A DNA stretch of 28,976 bases, taken from positions 1 through 28,976 of the forward strand of contig JAITBC010000187.1 of assembly GCA_031283785.1 (NCBI GenBank), given 5' to 3'. Numbering within the stretch: the stretch's first letter is position 1; the number at the start of each line of letters is the position of its first letter. The notes below the pieces were generated by a model. It had not been told where the DNA came from and ran no database searches. It saw only the letters and a list, made by a program, of their open reading frames with translations. This document shows, piece by piece, positions 1-6,843 of this stretch. Made by a program: the position numbers and the translations under genes. The DNA comes from Tannerella sp. (GTDB taxonomy: Bacteria > Bacteroidota > Bacteroidia > Bacteroidales > Tannerellaceae).

Positions 1-2
1 TT

Positions 3-893
3 GAACGGGGGACTGAATACCGTTACCGGATATTTTCGAAAGCGGCAATGCCCGAACAGTTGATGTACGGTCATGTCGCTTCATCGGACGTATATAGCCG
101 AAGTCCGCTGCGTTTCACTACTTTGGATGCACGGAAGTCCGAAATATCGTTTCTGGTGCTTAACGACATACACGGCAAAACGGAGAACCTGAACGCCCTT
201 AGCAGCAACGTAAAATACGGCAAAACGGATTTGACGTTCTTCAACGGCGATATGGCTGATCACATGAACGATGAACAGCAGTTCCTGTCCGCTTTCCTGG
301 ACGAATCCGTAAAACAGTTCGCTGCCGAAGTCCCCGTGTTTTATGCACGCGGCAATCACGAAACGCGGGGATTTTTCAGCCGGCATTTTCCCGAATATTT
401 TCCGACCGTCAACGGGAAATTATACTACGCTTTCCGGCACGGGCCGGTTCATTTCACTGTTCTGGATTCCGGCGAAGACAAACCGGATTCCGATATCGAA
501 TATTACGGGCTGGCGCAGTTTGACGCTTACCGCTCCGAACAGCAGGAATGGCTGAAAAAGGAATTGCAAAGCGAATCTTTCCGCACGGCTCCGTATAAGG
601 TGGTAATCGTGCATATCCCGCCGGTAAATTCGGACTGGCACGGCACGCTCGAAGTGCGGAAAAAATTTCTCCCCTTACTGAACAGCGCCGGCGTTACCGT
701 TATGTTCTGCGGACACACGCATCGCTATCAATATATTGAACCCGACGCCGGATTGCACGACTTCCCCATCCTGATCAATGCTCCCGACACTTCGCTCGAA
801 GTCGATGCGACCCCAACCGGAATGTCGGTCAAACGGAAAGATACATCAGGCAAAGAATTGAATGTATTTACATATCATCCCGCAAATAAATAA
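3..893 (+). CDS. Calcineurin-like metallophosphatase, 5' partial
   Basis: This is the 3' part of a metallophosphoesterase. The frame is open to the left window edge, and the upstream residues (ending in a TEYRYR-like stretch) look like the beta-sandwich that precedes the catalytic domain in purple-acid-phosphatase-like proteins, so the ATG at 48 is probably internal. Numbering from that ATG, the metal-site motifs appear in family order: NDIHG (39-43), NGDMAD (66-71), GNHE (102-105), a lone His in VIVHIPP (about 189) and GHTH (222-225). These predict a two-metal phosphomonoesterase or phosphodiesterase. The substrate cannot be read from the sequence. The C-terminus is intact and ends at a TAA. 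No signal peptide is visible because the N-terminus is missing. Confidence 0.85.
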   Translation, partial: ERGTEYRYRIFSKAAMPEQLMYGHVASSDVYSRSPLRFTTLDARKSEISFLVLNDIHGKTENLNALSSNVKYGKTDLTFFNGDMADHMNDEQQFLSAFLDESVKQFAAEVPVFYARGNHETRGFFSRHFPEYFPTVNGKLYYAFRHGPVHFTVLDSGEDKPDSDIEYYGLAQFDAYRSEQQEWLKKELQSESFRTAPYKVVIVHIPPVNSDWHGTLEVRKKFLPLLNSAGVTVMFCGHTHRYQYIEPDAGLHDFPILINAPDTSLEVDATPTGMSVKRKDTSGKELNVFTYHPANK

Positions 894-938
894 CTCATGT
901 TACGCAAGCGTATAATTTTTGATATTTTCAAGTTCATA

Positions 939-1294
939 TCAGGCATTTTTTAAAGCCCTGAAATAAATTTGGGATTTCAAGGCAACATGATTCAATCTAT
1001 GAATAAATTTGAATCGTTCCGATTTAATGTAAGCCAACAAGAGGCAAACAAATGATTGGTTTGCACGGTCACCGTTCTTGTCGGCGACTTTGCCAAAGAT
1101 GCGTTATTTCTCCCGTCGAACCGTCCCTGTTTGTAAAGACGTATTTGCATAAAAGTACCTCTTTTACATTTAAACATTTGTCGTGCAACTCCATCTTTCC
1201 AATACTTGCCGGCTTTTACCAAATTCTCCTGACCACGAAGTCCATAACATTTACAATTTTCATTAGGACAAAAATAATCATTAATCTCTACCAT
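939..1294 (-). pseudogene. Transposase-like remnant (zinc-ribbon N-terminus, frame-broken)
   Basis: A short minus-strand reading frame starts at 1294 with MVEINDYFCPNENCKCYG and continues to FKCKRG. This CPNxxC...FKC pattern resembles the N-terminal zinc-ribbon of several Bacteroidota transposases. The annotated frame (992-1294, 100 aa) then becomes unconvincing. A different minus frame, open from about 1080 down to a stop at 939-941, reads as a plausible protein tail containing LLLAYIKSERFKF and HVALKSQIYFRALKN, which resembles a transposase C-terminus from memory. The simplest reading is one transposase with most of its catalytic core lost and its frame broken. No terminal inverted repeats or target duplications were recognised. 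The assignment rests on motif resemblance only. Confidence 0.45.
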
Positions 1295-1347
1295 CGTTTT
1301 TACTGCAAAGGCAATATAAAAATATCAATTGGGATAGGACATCGCCG

Positions 1348-1371
1348 AAAATACCATAAATATGGTATTTT
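1348..1371. repeat. Perfect 11-bp inverted repeat with 2-bp centre
   Basis: Positions 1348-1358 (aaaataccata) are the exact reverse complement of 1361-1371 (tatggtatttt), separated by two A residues. It lies 53 bp upstream of the SusC-SusD chimera start and just beyond the transposase-like remnant. It could be an operator for a dimeric regulator, a small terminator-like hairpin (it ends in TTTT on the plus strand) or part of a lost element's end. The sequence does not decide between these. Confidence 0.6.
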
Positions 1372-1424
1372 ATTTATAATCAGCCACCTTTACCTTTACA
1401 CGGCATTATCAATATGAAATCATT

Positions 1425-2477
1425 ATGAATAGATTATTTTTTAACGGAATTTTCAGAAAGGTTGCATGGAGTTTCATAGTTATTTTCCTTTTAATGAATG
1501 GTATGACAACAGTGTCAGCACAGCAAATAATAGGGAAAGTAACAGACAATCGTACGAATGAATCGATAATTGGGGCATCTGTAGTTATCAAAGGAGGACA
1601 AAATGAATCTGGCACGTTAACGGATTTAGACGGTAATTTTAACATCAATGTATCCTCATTGCCTGTCACGATAGTAATCCGTTATATCGGATATACACCA
1701 CAAGAAATAGATGTCTACGAGGTTTCTTCTTCACTGATTATATTATTGACAGAAAACGTCAATCTGTTGAACGAAGTAGTAGTGGTTGGTTACGGCACGC
1801 AACGCAAGTCGGATGTTACAGGTTCTATTGCCACAATCAAACAGGATGCAATCCACGATGTCAAAGCTATCAGTATCGATCAGAAACTCATCGGACAAAC
1901 TGCCGGTGTACAAATCCAACAAATATCAGGTATTCCTGGAGGTGGTACTTCGGTTAAGATAAGAGGAAACGGTTCGTTGGGTGCAGGTAATGAGCCATTG
2001 TATGTAGTGGATGGAATACCCTATTCTGCTGAGATGAATCAATCAACCAAACCACCCGTATCGTCTCCGACAAACCGTTGCGGGGACAATTTTCCGATTA
2101 TTCGGTTTTCCGACGTTTTATTGTCGTATGCCGAATCACTGAACGAACAGGGACAGACAGATGTCGCAGTTCTTTATGTGACACAAGTACGTGCCCGCGC
2201 GGGATTGCCTGCTTTGCCAAGTTATGAACAAAAACAACTTCGTCAGTTAATTGAAAACGAGCGTCAAGTGGAGTTTTGTTTTGAGAACCACCGCTGGTAT
2301 GATTTGAAACGGACGGGACGAGCCTTGGATGTGCTGAAAGAACATGGTATACGGGAAAAGCAAAGAAAATCGTTCATTTACGAAACAGCATTCCAAATGG
2401 ACTCCTGTAAATTACTTGCACCGATACCTGCCGAACAGATATTAATCAATGGAATAGAACAAAATCCGAAATATTGA
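1425..2477 (+). pseudogene. SusC N-terminus fused in frame to SusD C-terminus (deletion chimera)
   Basis: The 350-residue frame is made of two unrelated protein ends. Residues 1-33 are a signal peptide ending near SAQ. Residues 34-110 are a carboxypeptidase-regulatory-like domain (IGKVTD, TDLDGNF, IRYIGY). Residues 116-200 are the TonB-box and start of a SusC plug (NEVVVVGYGTQ, IRGNGSLGAGNEPLYVVDG). At about residue 203-220 it switches to the C-terminal third of a SusD/RagB protein (FPIIRFSDVLLSYAESLNE, RARAGLP, ENERQVEFCFENHRWYDLKR, ending NPKY). An intact SusC is about 1000 aa and SusD about 500-600 aa, so the beta-barrel and the SusD N-terminal region are gone. The junction is near 2035-2080. 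It cannot work as a TonB receptor. It could still be secreted as a periplasmic protein. The next gene, a sulfatase, starts 23 bp downstream, as in an intact utilisation locus. Confidence 0.85.
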
Positions 2478-2500
2478 ATAACTTTGTGAAAAAATAATCG

Positions 2501-3916
2501 ATGAACTCGAAAATTGTAAAATATTTGGCATTAAGCCCTGTCATTATCGGCAGTCTGTCTTGCAATCGACAGCCACTGACCCAACGACCGAATATTATCT
2601 TTATCCTGACAGACGACCAACGTTGGGATGCGTTAGGTTATGCGGGCAACAAAGACATCCATACTCCGGCAATTGACAAATTGGCGCAGGAAGGTATTTA
2701 TTTTAGAAATGCCTTTGTTACCACGCCTATCAGTGCAGCAAGCAGGGCGTCTATCCTGACGGGTCTGTATGAACGCACTCATGGATATACCTTTGAAACG
2801 GGAAATCTGCCCGACGAATATATGAATTTGTCTTATCCCGTTCTGTTGCGAAAAAATGGATACAAAACAGCCTTTTACGGAAAACTCGGTGTCAATTACG
2901 AACATGCCGAATCCCTGTTTGACAATGCGGAAATATATGACCGAAGCGGAAGAACCGGCTATTATTCCAAAACTGTTAACGGTGACACGGTGCATCTGAC
3001 GCCTTACACGGGTTATTTGGCGCGAAATTTCATTTCCAACGCTTCAAGCGGGCAGCCATTCTGCCTTTCCATCAGTTTCAGTGCTCCTCATGCGCATGAC
3101 CCTGCCCCCGAACAATATTTCTGGGGGGAAGAAGTCGACTTGTTGTACAGAGATATTATCATTGCTCCGCCAAAACTTGGTGAGGATAAATTTTTTGAAT
3201 CGTTACCGGAAGAAGTGCGTAAAGGTTTCAATCGAGTGCGTTGGGGCTGGCGGTATGACACGCCTGAAAAATACCAGCACAGTTTGAAAGGATATTACAG
3301 AATGATTAGCGAAGTGGACAACGAAATCGCAAAAATACGTGAATCACTGGAAGAAAAAGGCATCGCTGAGAATACCATTATTATTTTTATGGGCGATAAC
3401 GGTTTTTTTCTTGGAGAGCGGCAGTTGGCGGGGAAATGGCTGATGTATGACAATTCATTGCGGGTTCCCATGCTGATATATGACCCGAGAAACAAACGCC
3501 ATAAAGATATTTTCGAACCGGTATTGAACATTGACATTGCCCCTACCATACTGGATTTGGCAGACGTTATATGCCCCGATATTTATCAAGGGAAAAGTCT
3601 TCGTGGATATTATACCTCGGATAAAGTCGCACCTGAACGGGAAACTATTCTTTTTGAACATTTGTGGAAATTGCCGCAAATACCATCCAGTGAAGGTGTC
3701 AGAACGGAAAAATGGAAATATTTCAGATACCGGTTTATTGATGCGCCGGAAGAACTGTATGATTTGGAAAATGACCCGATGGAAACCGTCAATCTTGCCT
3801 TGGATACGACTTATCAGAATATTCTTTTCACACTGCGTAAGGAATGTGACCGCCAGATACAACAATATCAGGATGCACGCATCATTGATCCGGGATCACT
3901 AAGTGATGCCAAATAA
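2501..3916 (+). CDS. S1-family sulfatase, Ser-type, probable lipoprotein
   Basis: This is a predicted sulfate-ester hydrolase of the S1 formylglycine-dependent family, 471 aa. The N-terminus is a short hydrophobic leader ending in SLSC, so Cys21 is a likely but not ideal lipidation site. Metal-binding Asp residues sit in ILTDDQ (38-39) and GDNG (299-300). The formylglycine position is Ser78 in SAASR, followed by ASILTG; Ala replaces the usual Pro of the C/S-x-P-x-R signature. The common GKWH segment reads GKLG (127-130), so the Lys is kept and the His is absent. APHAHD (195-200) and GKWLMYDNSLRVP (311-323) match the C-terminal half of the catalytic domain. The gene lies 23 bp after the SusC-SusD chimera and was probably part of that older locus. 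Substrate unknown. Confidence 0.9.
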   Translation: MNSKIVKYLALSPVIIGSLSCNRQPLTQRPNIIFILTDDQRWDALGYAGNKDIHTPAIDKLAQEGIYFRNAFVTTPISAASRASILTGLYERTHGYTFETGNLPDEYMNLSYPVLLRKNGYKTAFYGKLGVNYEHAESLFDNAEIYDRSGRTGYYSKTVNGDTVHLTPYTGYLARNFISNASSGQPFCLSISFSAPHAHDPAPEQYFWGEEVDLLYRDIIIAPPKLGEDKFFESLPEEVRKGFNRVRWGWRYDTPEKYQHSLKGYYRMISEVDNEIAKIRESLEEKGIAENTIIIFMGDNGFFLGERQLAGKWLMYDNSLRVPMLIYDPRNKRHKDIFEPVLNIDIAPTILDLADVICPDIYQGKSLRGYYTSDKVAPERETILFEHLWKLPQIPSSEGVRTEKWKYFRYRFIDAPEELYDLENDPMETVNLALDTTYQNILFTLRKECDRQIQQYQDARIIDPGSLSDAK

Positions 3917-4000
3917 TTAGTCAGTCCTAACCCACATTGCAGCTCATCAGATTATAAAATGCTGTAAACAGGCCAGGTCCATTTTTTCAAATTCCGATTT

Positions 4001-4042
4001 GTGCACTGTAAATTTCCCGAGGCGCACCTGTAATTTTTCCGA
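4001..4042. repeat. Imperfect tandem repeat, two units of about 21 bp
   Basis: Unit 1 (4001-4020, gtgcactgtaaatttcccga) and unit 2 (4021-4042) share the order GCAC, TGTAA, then a T/C-rich run ending CCGA. Unit 2 has two extra bases and a few substitutions. The copies abut directly. Function unknown; they may be replication-slippage products. Confidence 0.45.
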
Positions 4043-4055
4043 AACCACCAATTTT

Positions 4056-4138
4056 TTTGATTGCGGATTTTAGGTCTATGATAACGCAATTTATAACCGA
4101 GTATAGTATAACAAATTATTTGATTGCGGATTTTAGGT
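4056..4138. repeat. Perfect 20-bp direct repeat, two copies 63 bp apart
   Basis: The sequence tttgattgcggattttaggt occurs at 4056-4075 and again at 4119-4138 with no mismatch. The 43 bp between copies is A/T-rich and has no open frame of note. Both copies lie in the 3' flank of the DUF3472 gene. Two copies are too few for a CRISPR call. They could be an interspersed genomic repeat or the scar of a lost element. Confidence 0.65.
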
Positions 4139-4198
4139 AAAATAAAAATTAAACGTAACCGGCTTGATGATTGATTTCGGCGGAGAGATGCGGCAGGC

Positions 4199-5803
4199 CT
4201 ATTCCTCCTCGTACTTTTCTCCGGGGTCGAGGACGGAGTCGGCTTCGGGGTCATCCGTCCCCATTGCATTGAGGGCGGCGAAGTCGATATTGGGGCGGAT
4301 GTTCTTTGCCGGCTTGGTGAAGCGCGTATGTGCGCTGACGTTATCCGTGAAATAGCCTGCCATTTTAAGGAATATTGCGCCTGTATGCGGATGATTCGGC
4401 GGCAGGACGCCTCCGGCGTAATCCACACGGTGGCCGGCGGCAGCGGTAGCGTCACAGGTGAAGGTATATTCCGAAGGTTCGAAAAAACGGCCGTTTTTGT
4501 CGATGAACCACTGGTTGTCCCACGTGCCGTAACGGGTTATGTGGCCTGTGGAGACCGAGAAGTTTTCGAGGAAATGATGCGCTCCGGTATACCACCTGAC
4601 TGTAGGCGCGACGCCGTTATTATCTTCCGGGTCCAGTTCTATACGTCGCCATTCGGCGATAAAAATCCACTCTGTGCCATTGTGAAACCACGTTTTGTAG
4701 AGCGAAGAGTTGGGGAATTTGTCGGGCTGAGGGTGGGGGCGTACGCGGGTCAACATCTTGTAGGTAACGCCGGCCTGCCAGACATATTTCATGTAACTTT
4801 GCCCGCCGGAGCCTTCGCCGCCGAATTTCGTGTAGGTGATAGTCGGGCGGTAAGCCGGCTGGTTGTTTACGCGCACCAGTCTGGGGGCATATTTGCCCAT
4901 TAAGGCGGGATTATCCGTGCTGTAAGCCGACCAGACGGAGAAGAGCACCCGTCGCTCGGTGGCCGAGTTGACCTGTATTCCGGCATATCCTTCGCCGAAG
5001 CCATTGCACATGAAGTAGGAGCCGAGTACGTCCTGTCCTGCGGGGACGTATATTTCGCTGTAAAAATATTCCATGTCGCCGGCAGGTTTGTCAGGCCGGA
5101 TGTGTACCGACGGGCCGCGCCGTCCGAAATGCTGGTTTGAGAGGGGAACGAAGTTCAGCCCTGCGCCGTCCGCGCCGTCCGCGCCGTCCGCGCTGTGGGT
5201 TGCTTCTCCGCGAACCCGCAGGCTGGGGAAGCGGAAATAGTAAGAGCCGTTCCTTGTCCCTTTTGCCTGGAGGTCGATGCGGACCATGTTACCGGCGTGA
5301 CCGGGCGCTACTTCGGGAAGGAGGAGGCGGTCGAGGATAATCGTGTCTGTGGGGTTTGTCTTTTTGTAGAGGTAGTCGTGATCGTACGTTTTTCCGTCGG
5401 CATGGGCCAGGAGGTCGTTCACGTACACTTTCACATTCAGGATATTCCCCATCGAGCTTCCGGCGCAGCCCACCAGAGCGAGTTGCAGATATCCGTGGCG
5501 GTGGACATTGAAATAGATGCTGTAACAGCCATCGGTGCCTGTCCAGTTGTGCGTGCCGTTGTCGGCGTTGAGGGAAAGGCCTGTTCCCGTGGTGTAGGCA
5601 TTCGAGAAGACGGGGATCGTGTGAAAGTCTGTCCAGTCTTCGTCTTTGATATTGAGCGATGTGTCGTTATTTCTTTCTTCGGCGGCGTAACAACATGCGA
5701 ATATGCACAAAAAAACGCAAGCGCGCGCCGCTTTCCGGCAACATTTTGCAATATGCCGGCCGTATCCGGTCAAATCTTCAAAACTGAAATTCTTCTTTAT
5801 CAT
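4199..5803 (-). CDS. Secreted DUF5077/DUF3472 domain protein
   Basis: I start this gene at the ATG whose codon is 5801-5803 (534 aa). The longer frame to 5890 adds 29 charged residues before the leader. The N-terminus has a long basic n-region, then a hydrophobic core (ACVFLCIFACCYAA) that ends a signal peptide, or possibly a lipoprotein leader through one of its Cys residues. Next comes a DUF5077-like beta domain, then a linker with a GAD repeat, then a DUF3472 domain (YFYSEIYVPAGQD, YFMCNGFGEGYAGIQVNS, RRVLFSVWS). Proteins of this architecture are common secreted or cell-surface proteins in Bacteroidota and are assumed to act on or bind glycans. I know of no firm biochemical function. It follows the HTH gene on the same strand and has its own TAnnTTTG element. 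Confidence 0.8.
   Translation of the reverse strand: MIKKNFSFEDLTGYGRHIAKCCRKAARACVFLCIFACCYAAEERNNDTSLNIKDEDWTDFHTIPVFSNAYTTGTGLSLNADNGTHNWTGTDGCYSIYFNVHRHGYLQLALVGCAGSSMGNILNVKVYVNDLLAHADGKTYDHDYLYKKTNPTDTIILDRLLLPEVAPGHAGNMVRIDLQAKGTRNGSYYFRFPSLRVRGEATHSADGADGADGAGLNFVPLSNQHFGRRGPSVHIRPDKPAGDMEYFYSEIYVPAGQDVLGSYFMCNGFGEGYAGIQVNSATERRVLFSVWSAYSTDNPALMGKYAPRLVRVNNQPAYRPTITYTKFGGEGSGGQSYMKYVWQAGVTYKMLTRVRPHPQPDKFPNSSLYKTWFHNGTEWIFIAEWRRIELDPEDNNGVAPTVRWYTGAHHFLENFSVSTGHITRYGTWDNQWFIDKNGRFFEPSEYTFTCDATAAAGHRVDYAGGVLPPNHPHTGAIFLKMAGYFTDNVSAHTRFTKPAKNIRPNIDFAALNAMGTDDPEADSVLDPGEKYEEE
5164..5192. repeat. 9-bp minisatellite encoding a GAD repeat
   Basis: About three copies of a 9-bp unit (gccgtccgc on the plus strand) lie inside the DUF3472 gene. 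On the coding strand they encode Ala-Asp-Gly triplets that form a short Gly/Ala/Asp linker between the DUF5077-like and DUF3472 domains. The unit is a multiple of three, so copy-number changes would alter linker length without breaking the frame. Confidence 0.75.
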
Positions 5804-5837
5804 AAAATAAAACATATATAAGTTGACATTTGTCTTT

Positions 5838-5855
5838 TTACGCGAATTACGCGAA
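5838..5855. repeat. Tandem 9-bp repeat in the DUF3472 leader
   Basis: The unit ttacgcgaa occurs twice back to back (5838-5846, 5847-5855). The pair also forms the inverted repeat CGCG-AATTA-CGCG. It lies between the predicted promoter (5928-5935) and the start codon (5803) of the DUF3472 gene, so it would be in the mRNA leader. It could be an operator or an RNA element; there is no direct evidence for either. Confidence 0.4.
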
Positions 5856-5927
5856 GGATATTTTCCCCTTTCGCCTTTTCCGGCCGGCAATATGACGAAG
5901 ATACACTCCGAACGAAATAACAGGCTG

Positions 5928-5935
5928 CAAAGTTA
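5928..5935 (-). promoter_or_regulatory. Bacteroidetes -7 element (TAACTTTG) for the DUF3472 gene
   Basis: On the minus strand the bases read TAACTTTG, a match to the TAnnTTTG -7 consensus. No TTTG was found at the expected -33 distance, so this is a half-supported promoter. It would give a leader of roughly 115-120 nt and lies just beyond the 3' end of the upstream HTH gene. Confidence 0.4.
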
Positions 5936-5942
5936 CACCTTT

Positions 5943-6551
5943 TCATGTTCTTATATGTATTTCAGGTTTTTTCTTAATATCCAAGTCATTAATTATCTGA
6001 TTGACGGTTTTCTCGACGACAGGTTTGTTACTGTTTTTCTTCATGTTTATTGCTTTACGTTCTTTTTCTGCCTGATAGTATTGCTGTGCATTGATGAACC
6101 CGGCTTTCAGACAAAGTATGTGAATGTTTATATTTCTGTTTTCCGGCAGCGACTGAAGTCGTTGAAGTTCTGCAATTCGCCACAGGTTTAGAAATTGATT
6201 GAAGTTTCTCCTGTATTTATGTTTAGTAAATGAAGAAATTGCATTACGACTTACTTTTAACTGCTTTTCGAGGTCTGAAATTTTATAGTTCGCATTCAGA
6301 TAAGGTTTGTTTTTTTGAAAGAACCTGTCCAGTTCATCAATGATTAAAATATCCGAGTATTTTTTACTCCCGGCGTCATGAGAGGATTGATTATCGTCAC
6401 TGAAAATGTAATATACGAAAAGACCTGATGCGGATATAACTAACAATACAGCGGAAATTAACTTATAGGGAAAAATGAATATAGCTGCCAGCGACGAAAC
6501 GGATATCGCAGCCGTCAGGATAACTATGATTAATTTGTATCTGTTATTCAT
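5943..6551 (-). CDS. Membrane-anchored AraC-like HTH protein
   Basis: This 202-residue protein has two predicted transmembrane segments (about 6-28 and 31-50), a short polar linker, and a cytoplasmic DNA-binding region with two helix-turn-helix units (about 88-112 and 141-160). The pattern of LNANYKISDLEKQLKVSRNAISSF, written here only as the region 85-108, and RRNFNQFLNLWRIAELQRL (114-132) is that of the AraC-type domain found at the end of Bacteroidetes membrane sensors. A basic tail of about 40 residues follows. No periplasmic sensor or TPR region is present, so the signal input is unclear. It is codirectional with the downstream DUF3472 gene and may control it. It is separated from ppdK by a divergent promoter region. 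Confidence 0.75.
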   Translation of the reverse strand: MNNRYKLIIVILTAAISVSSLAAIFIFPYKLISAVLLVISASGLFVYYIFSDDNQSSHDAGSKKYSDILIIDELDRFFQKNKPYLNANYKISDLEKQLKVSRNAISSFTKHKYRRNFNQFLNLWRIAELQRLQSLPENRNINIHILCLKAGFINAQQYYQAEKERKAINMKKNSNKPVVEKTVNQIINDLDIKKKPEIHIRT

Positions 6552-6570
6552 CCGTGCAAAATTATTGCTG

Positions 6571-6578
6571 CAAAGTTA
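6571..6578 (-). promoter_or_regulatory. Bacteroidetes -7 element for the HTH gene
   Basis: The minus strand reads TAACTTTG at 6578-6571. A GTTG at 6602-6599 sits 20 bp upstream and matches three of four bases of the -33 TTTG box. The start codon is about 20 nt downstream, a usual distance for this promoter class. Confidence 0.5.
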
Positions 6579-6629
6579 CATAATCAGTTGCAAATAAACA
6601 ACTGTAAGCGCTGCAAATTTACAATTATA

Positions 6630-6730
6630 TTTTGAGGCGCCGGAGAGAAATATCCGTCCGTACTCCTGAAAACTTTCGGGTCTTCATCCGCAACTCTCGC
6701 AGAACACCCGGGATCAATAGCGCCTCAAAA
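6630..6730. other. Possible structured RNA or long hairpin upstream of ppdK
   Basis: Positions 6630-6640 (ttttgaggcgc) are the exact reverse complement of 6720-6730 (gcgcctcaaaa), closing a 79-nt interior. Inside, 6643-6647 (gagag) can pair with 6694-6698 (ctctc), and 6665-6670 (cctgaa) with 6675-6680 (ttcggg) around an AACT loop. The inner hairpin has a U-G wobble if read on the plus strand and a C-A mismatch on the minus strand, which weakly favours a plus-strand RNA. There is no T-run after either arm, so it is not a standard terminator. It matches no RNA family I can name. It lies between two divergent promoters. Confidence 0.4.
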
Positions 6731-6769
6731 AAAGATTTAACCCAAAAAAAATAATTCGGCCGGCGATTT

Positions 6770-6800
6770 TTTGTATTTTTACAAAAACACTGTAACTTTG
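6770..6800 (+). promoter_or_regulatory. ppdK promoter, full Bacteroidetes consensus
   Basis: A -33 box TTTG (6770-6773) is followed after exactly 19 bp by the -7 box TAACTTTG (6793-6800). This matches the Bacteroidetes primary sigma factor (SigABfr-type) consensus in both boxes and spacing. The ppdK start codon is 43 bp beyond the -7 box. The leader just before the ATG is A-rich, as is usual in this phylum, with no Shine-Dalgarno needed. Confidence 0.8.
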
Positions 6801-6843
6801 CAAATCGGACTTTGTAAAATGTTAATAAATTATAAGAAGAGTT

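Larger units (their letters stand above)
3917..4198. other. Intergenic region with short repeats between convergent genes
   Basis: This stretch separates the convergent sulfatase (+) and DUF3472 (-) genes. No credible gene was found in it. It holds two kinds of short repeat, listed separately: an imperfect tandem pair (4001-4042) and a perfect 20-bp direct repeat (4056-4075, 4119-4138). No hairpin with a T-run was recognised for either flanking gene. Confidence 0.6.

Noticed and set aside
992..1294. The 100-codon minus-strand frame as an intact small gene
   Set aside because: Only the first ~45 residues look like a real domain; the rest is out of frame with a more protein-like tail, so a remnant is the better call.
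4056..4138. Possible CRISPR array
   Set aside because: Only two repeat copies, a 20-bp unit and no cas genes nearby.
3952..4455. Minus-strand frame of 167 codons running out of the DUF3472 3' end
   Set aside because: Its first half overlaps the DUF3472 coding region in another frame and its second half translates the short intergenic repeats. No family features.
4328..5821. Long plus-strand open frames (about 190-210 codons) opposite the DUF3472 gene
   Set aside because: They are antisense shadows: no recognisable domains, unlikely composition, and the opposite strand encodes a convincing protein.
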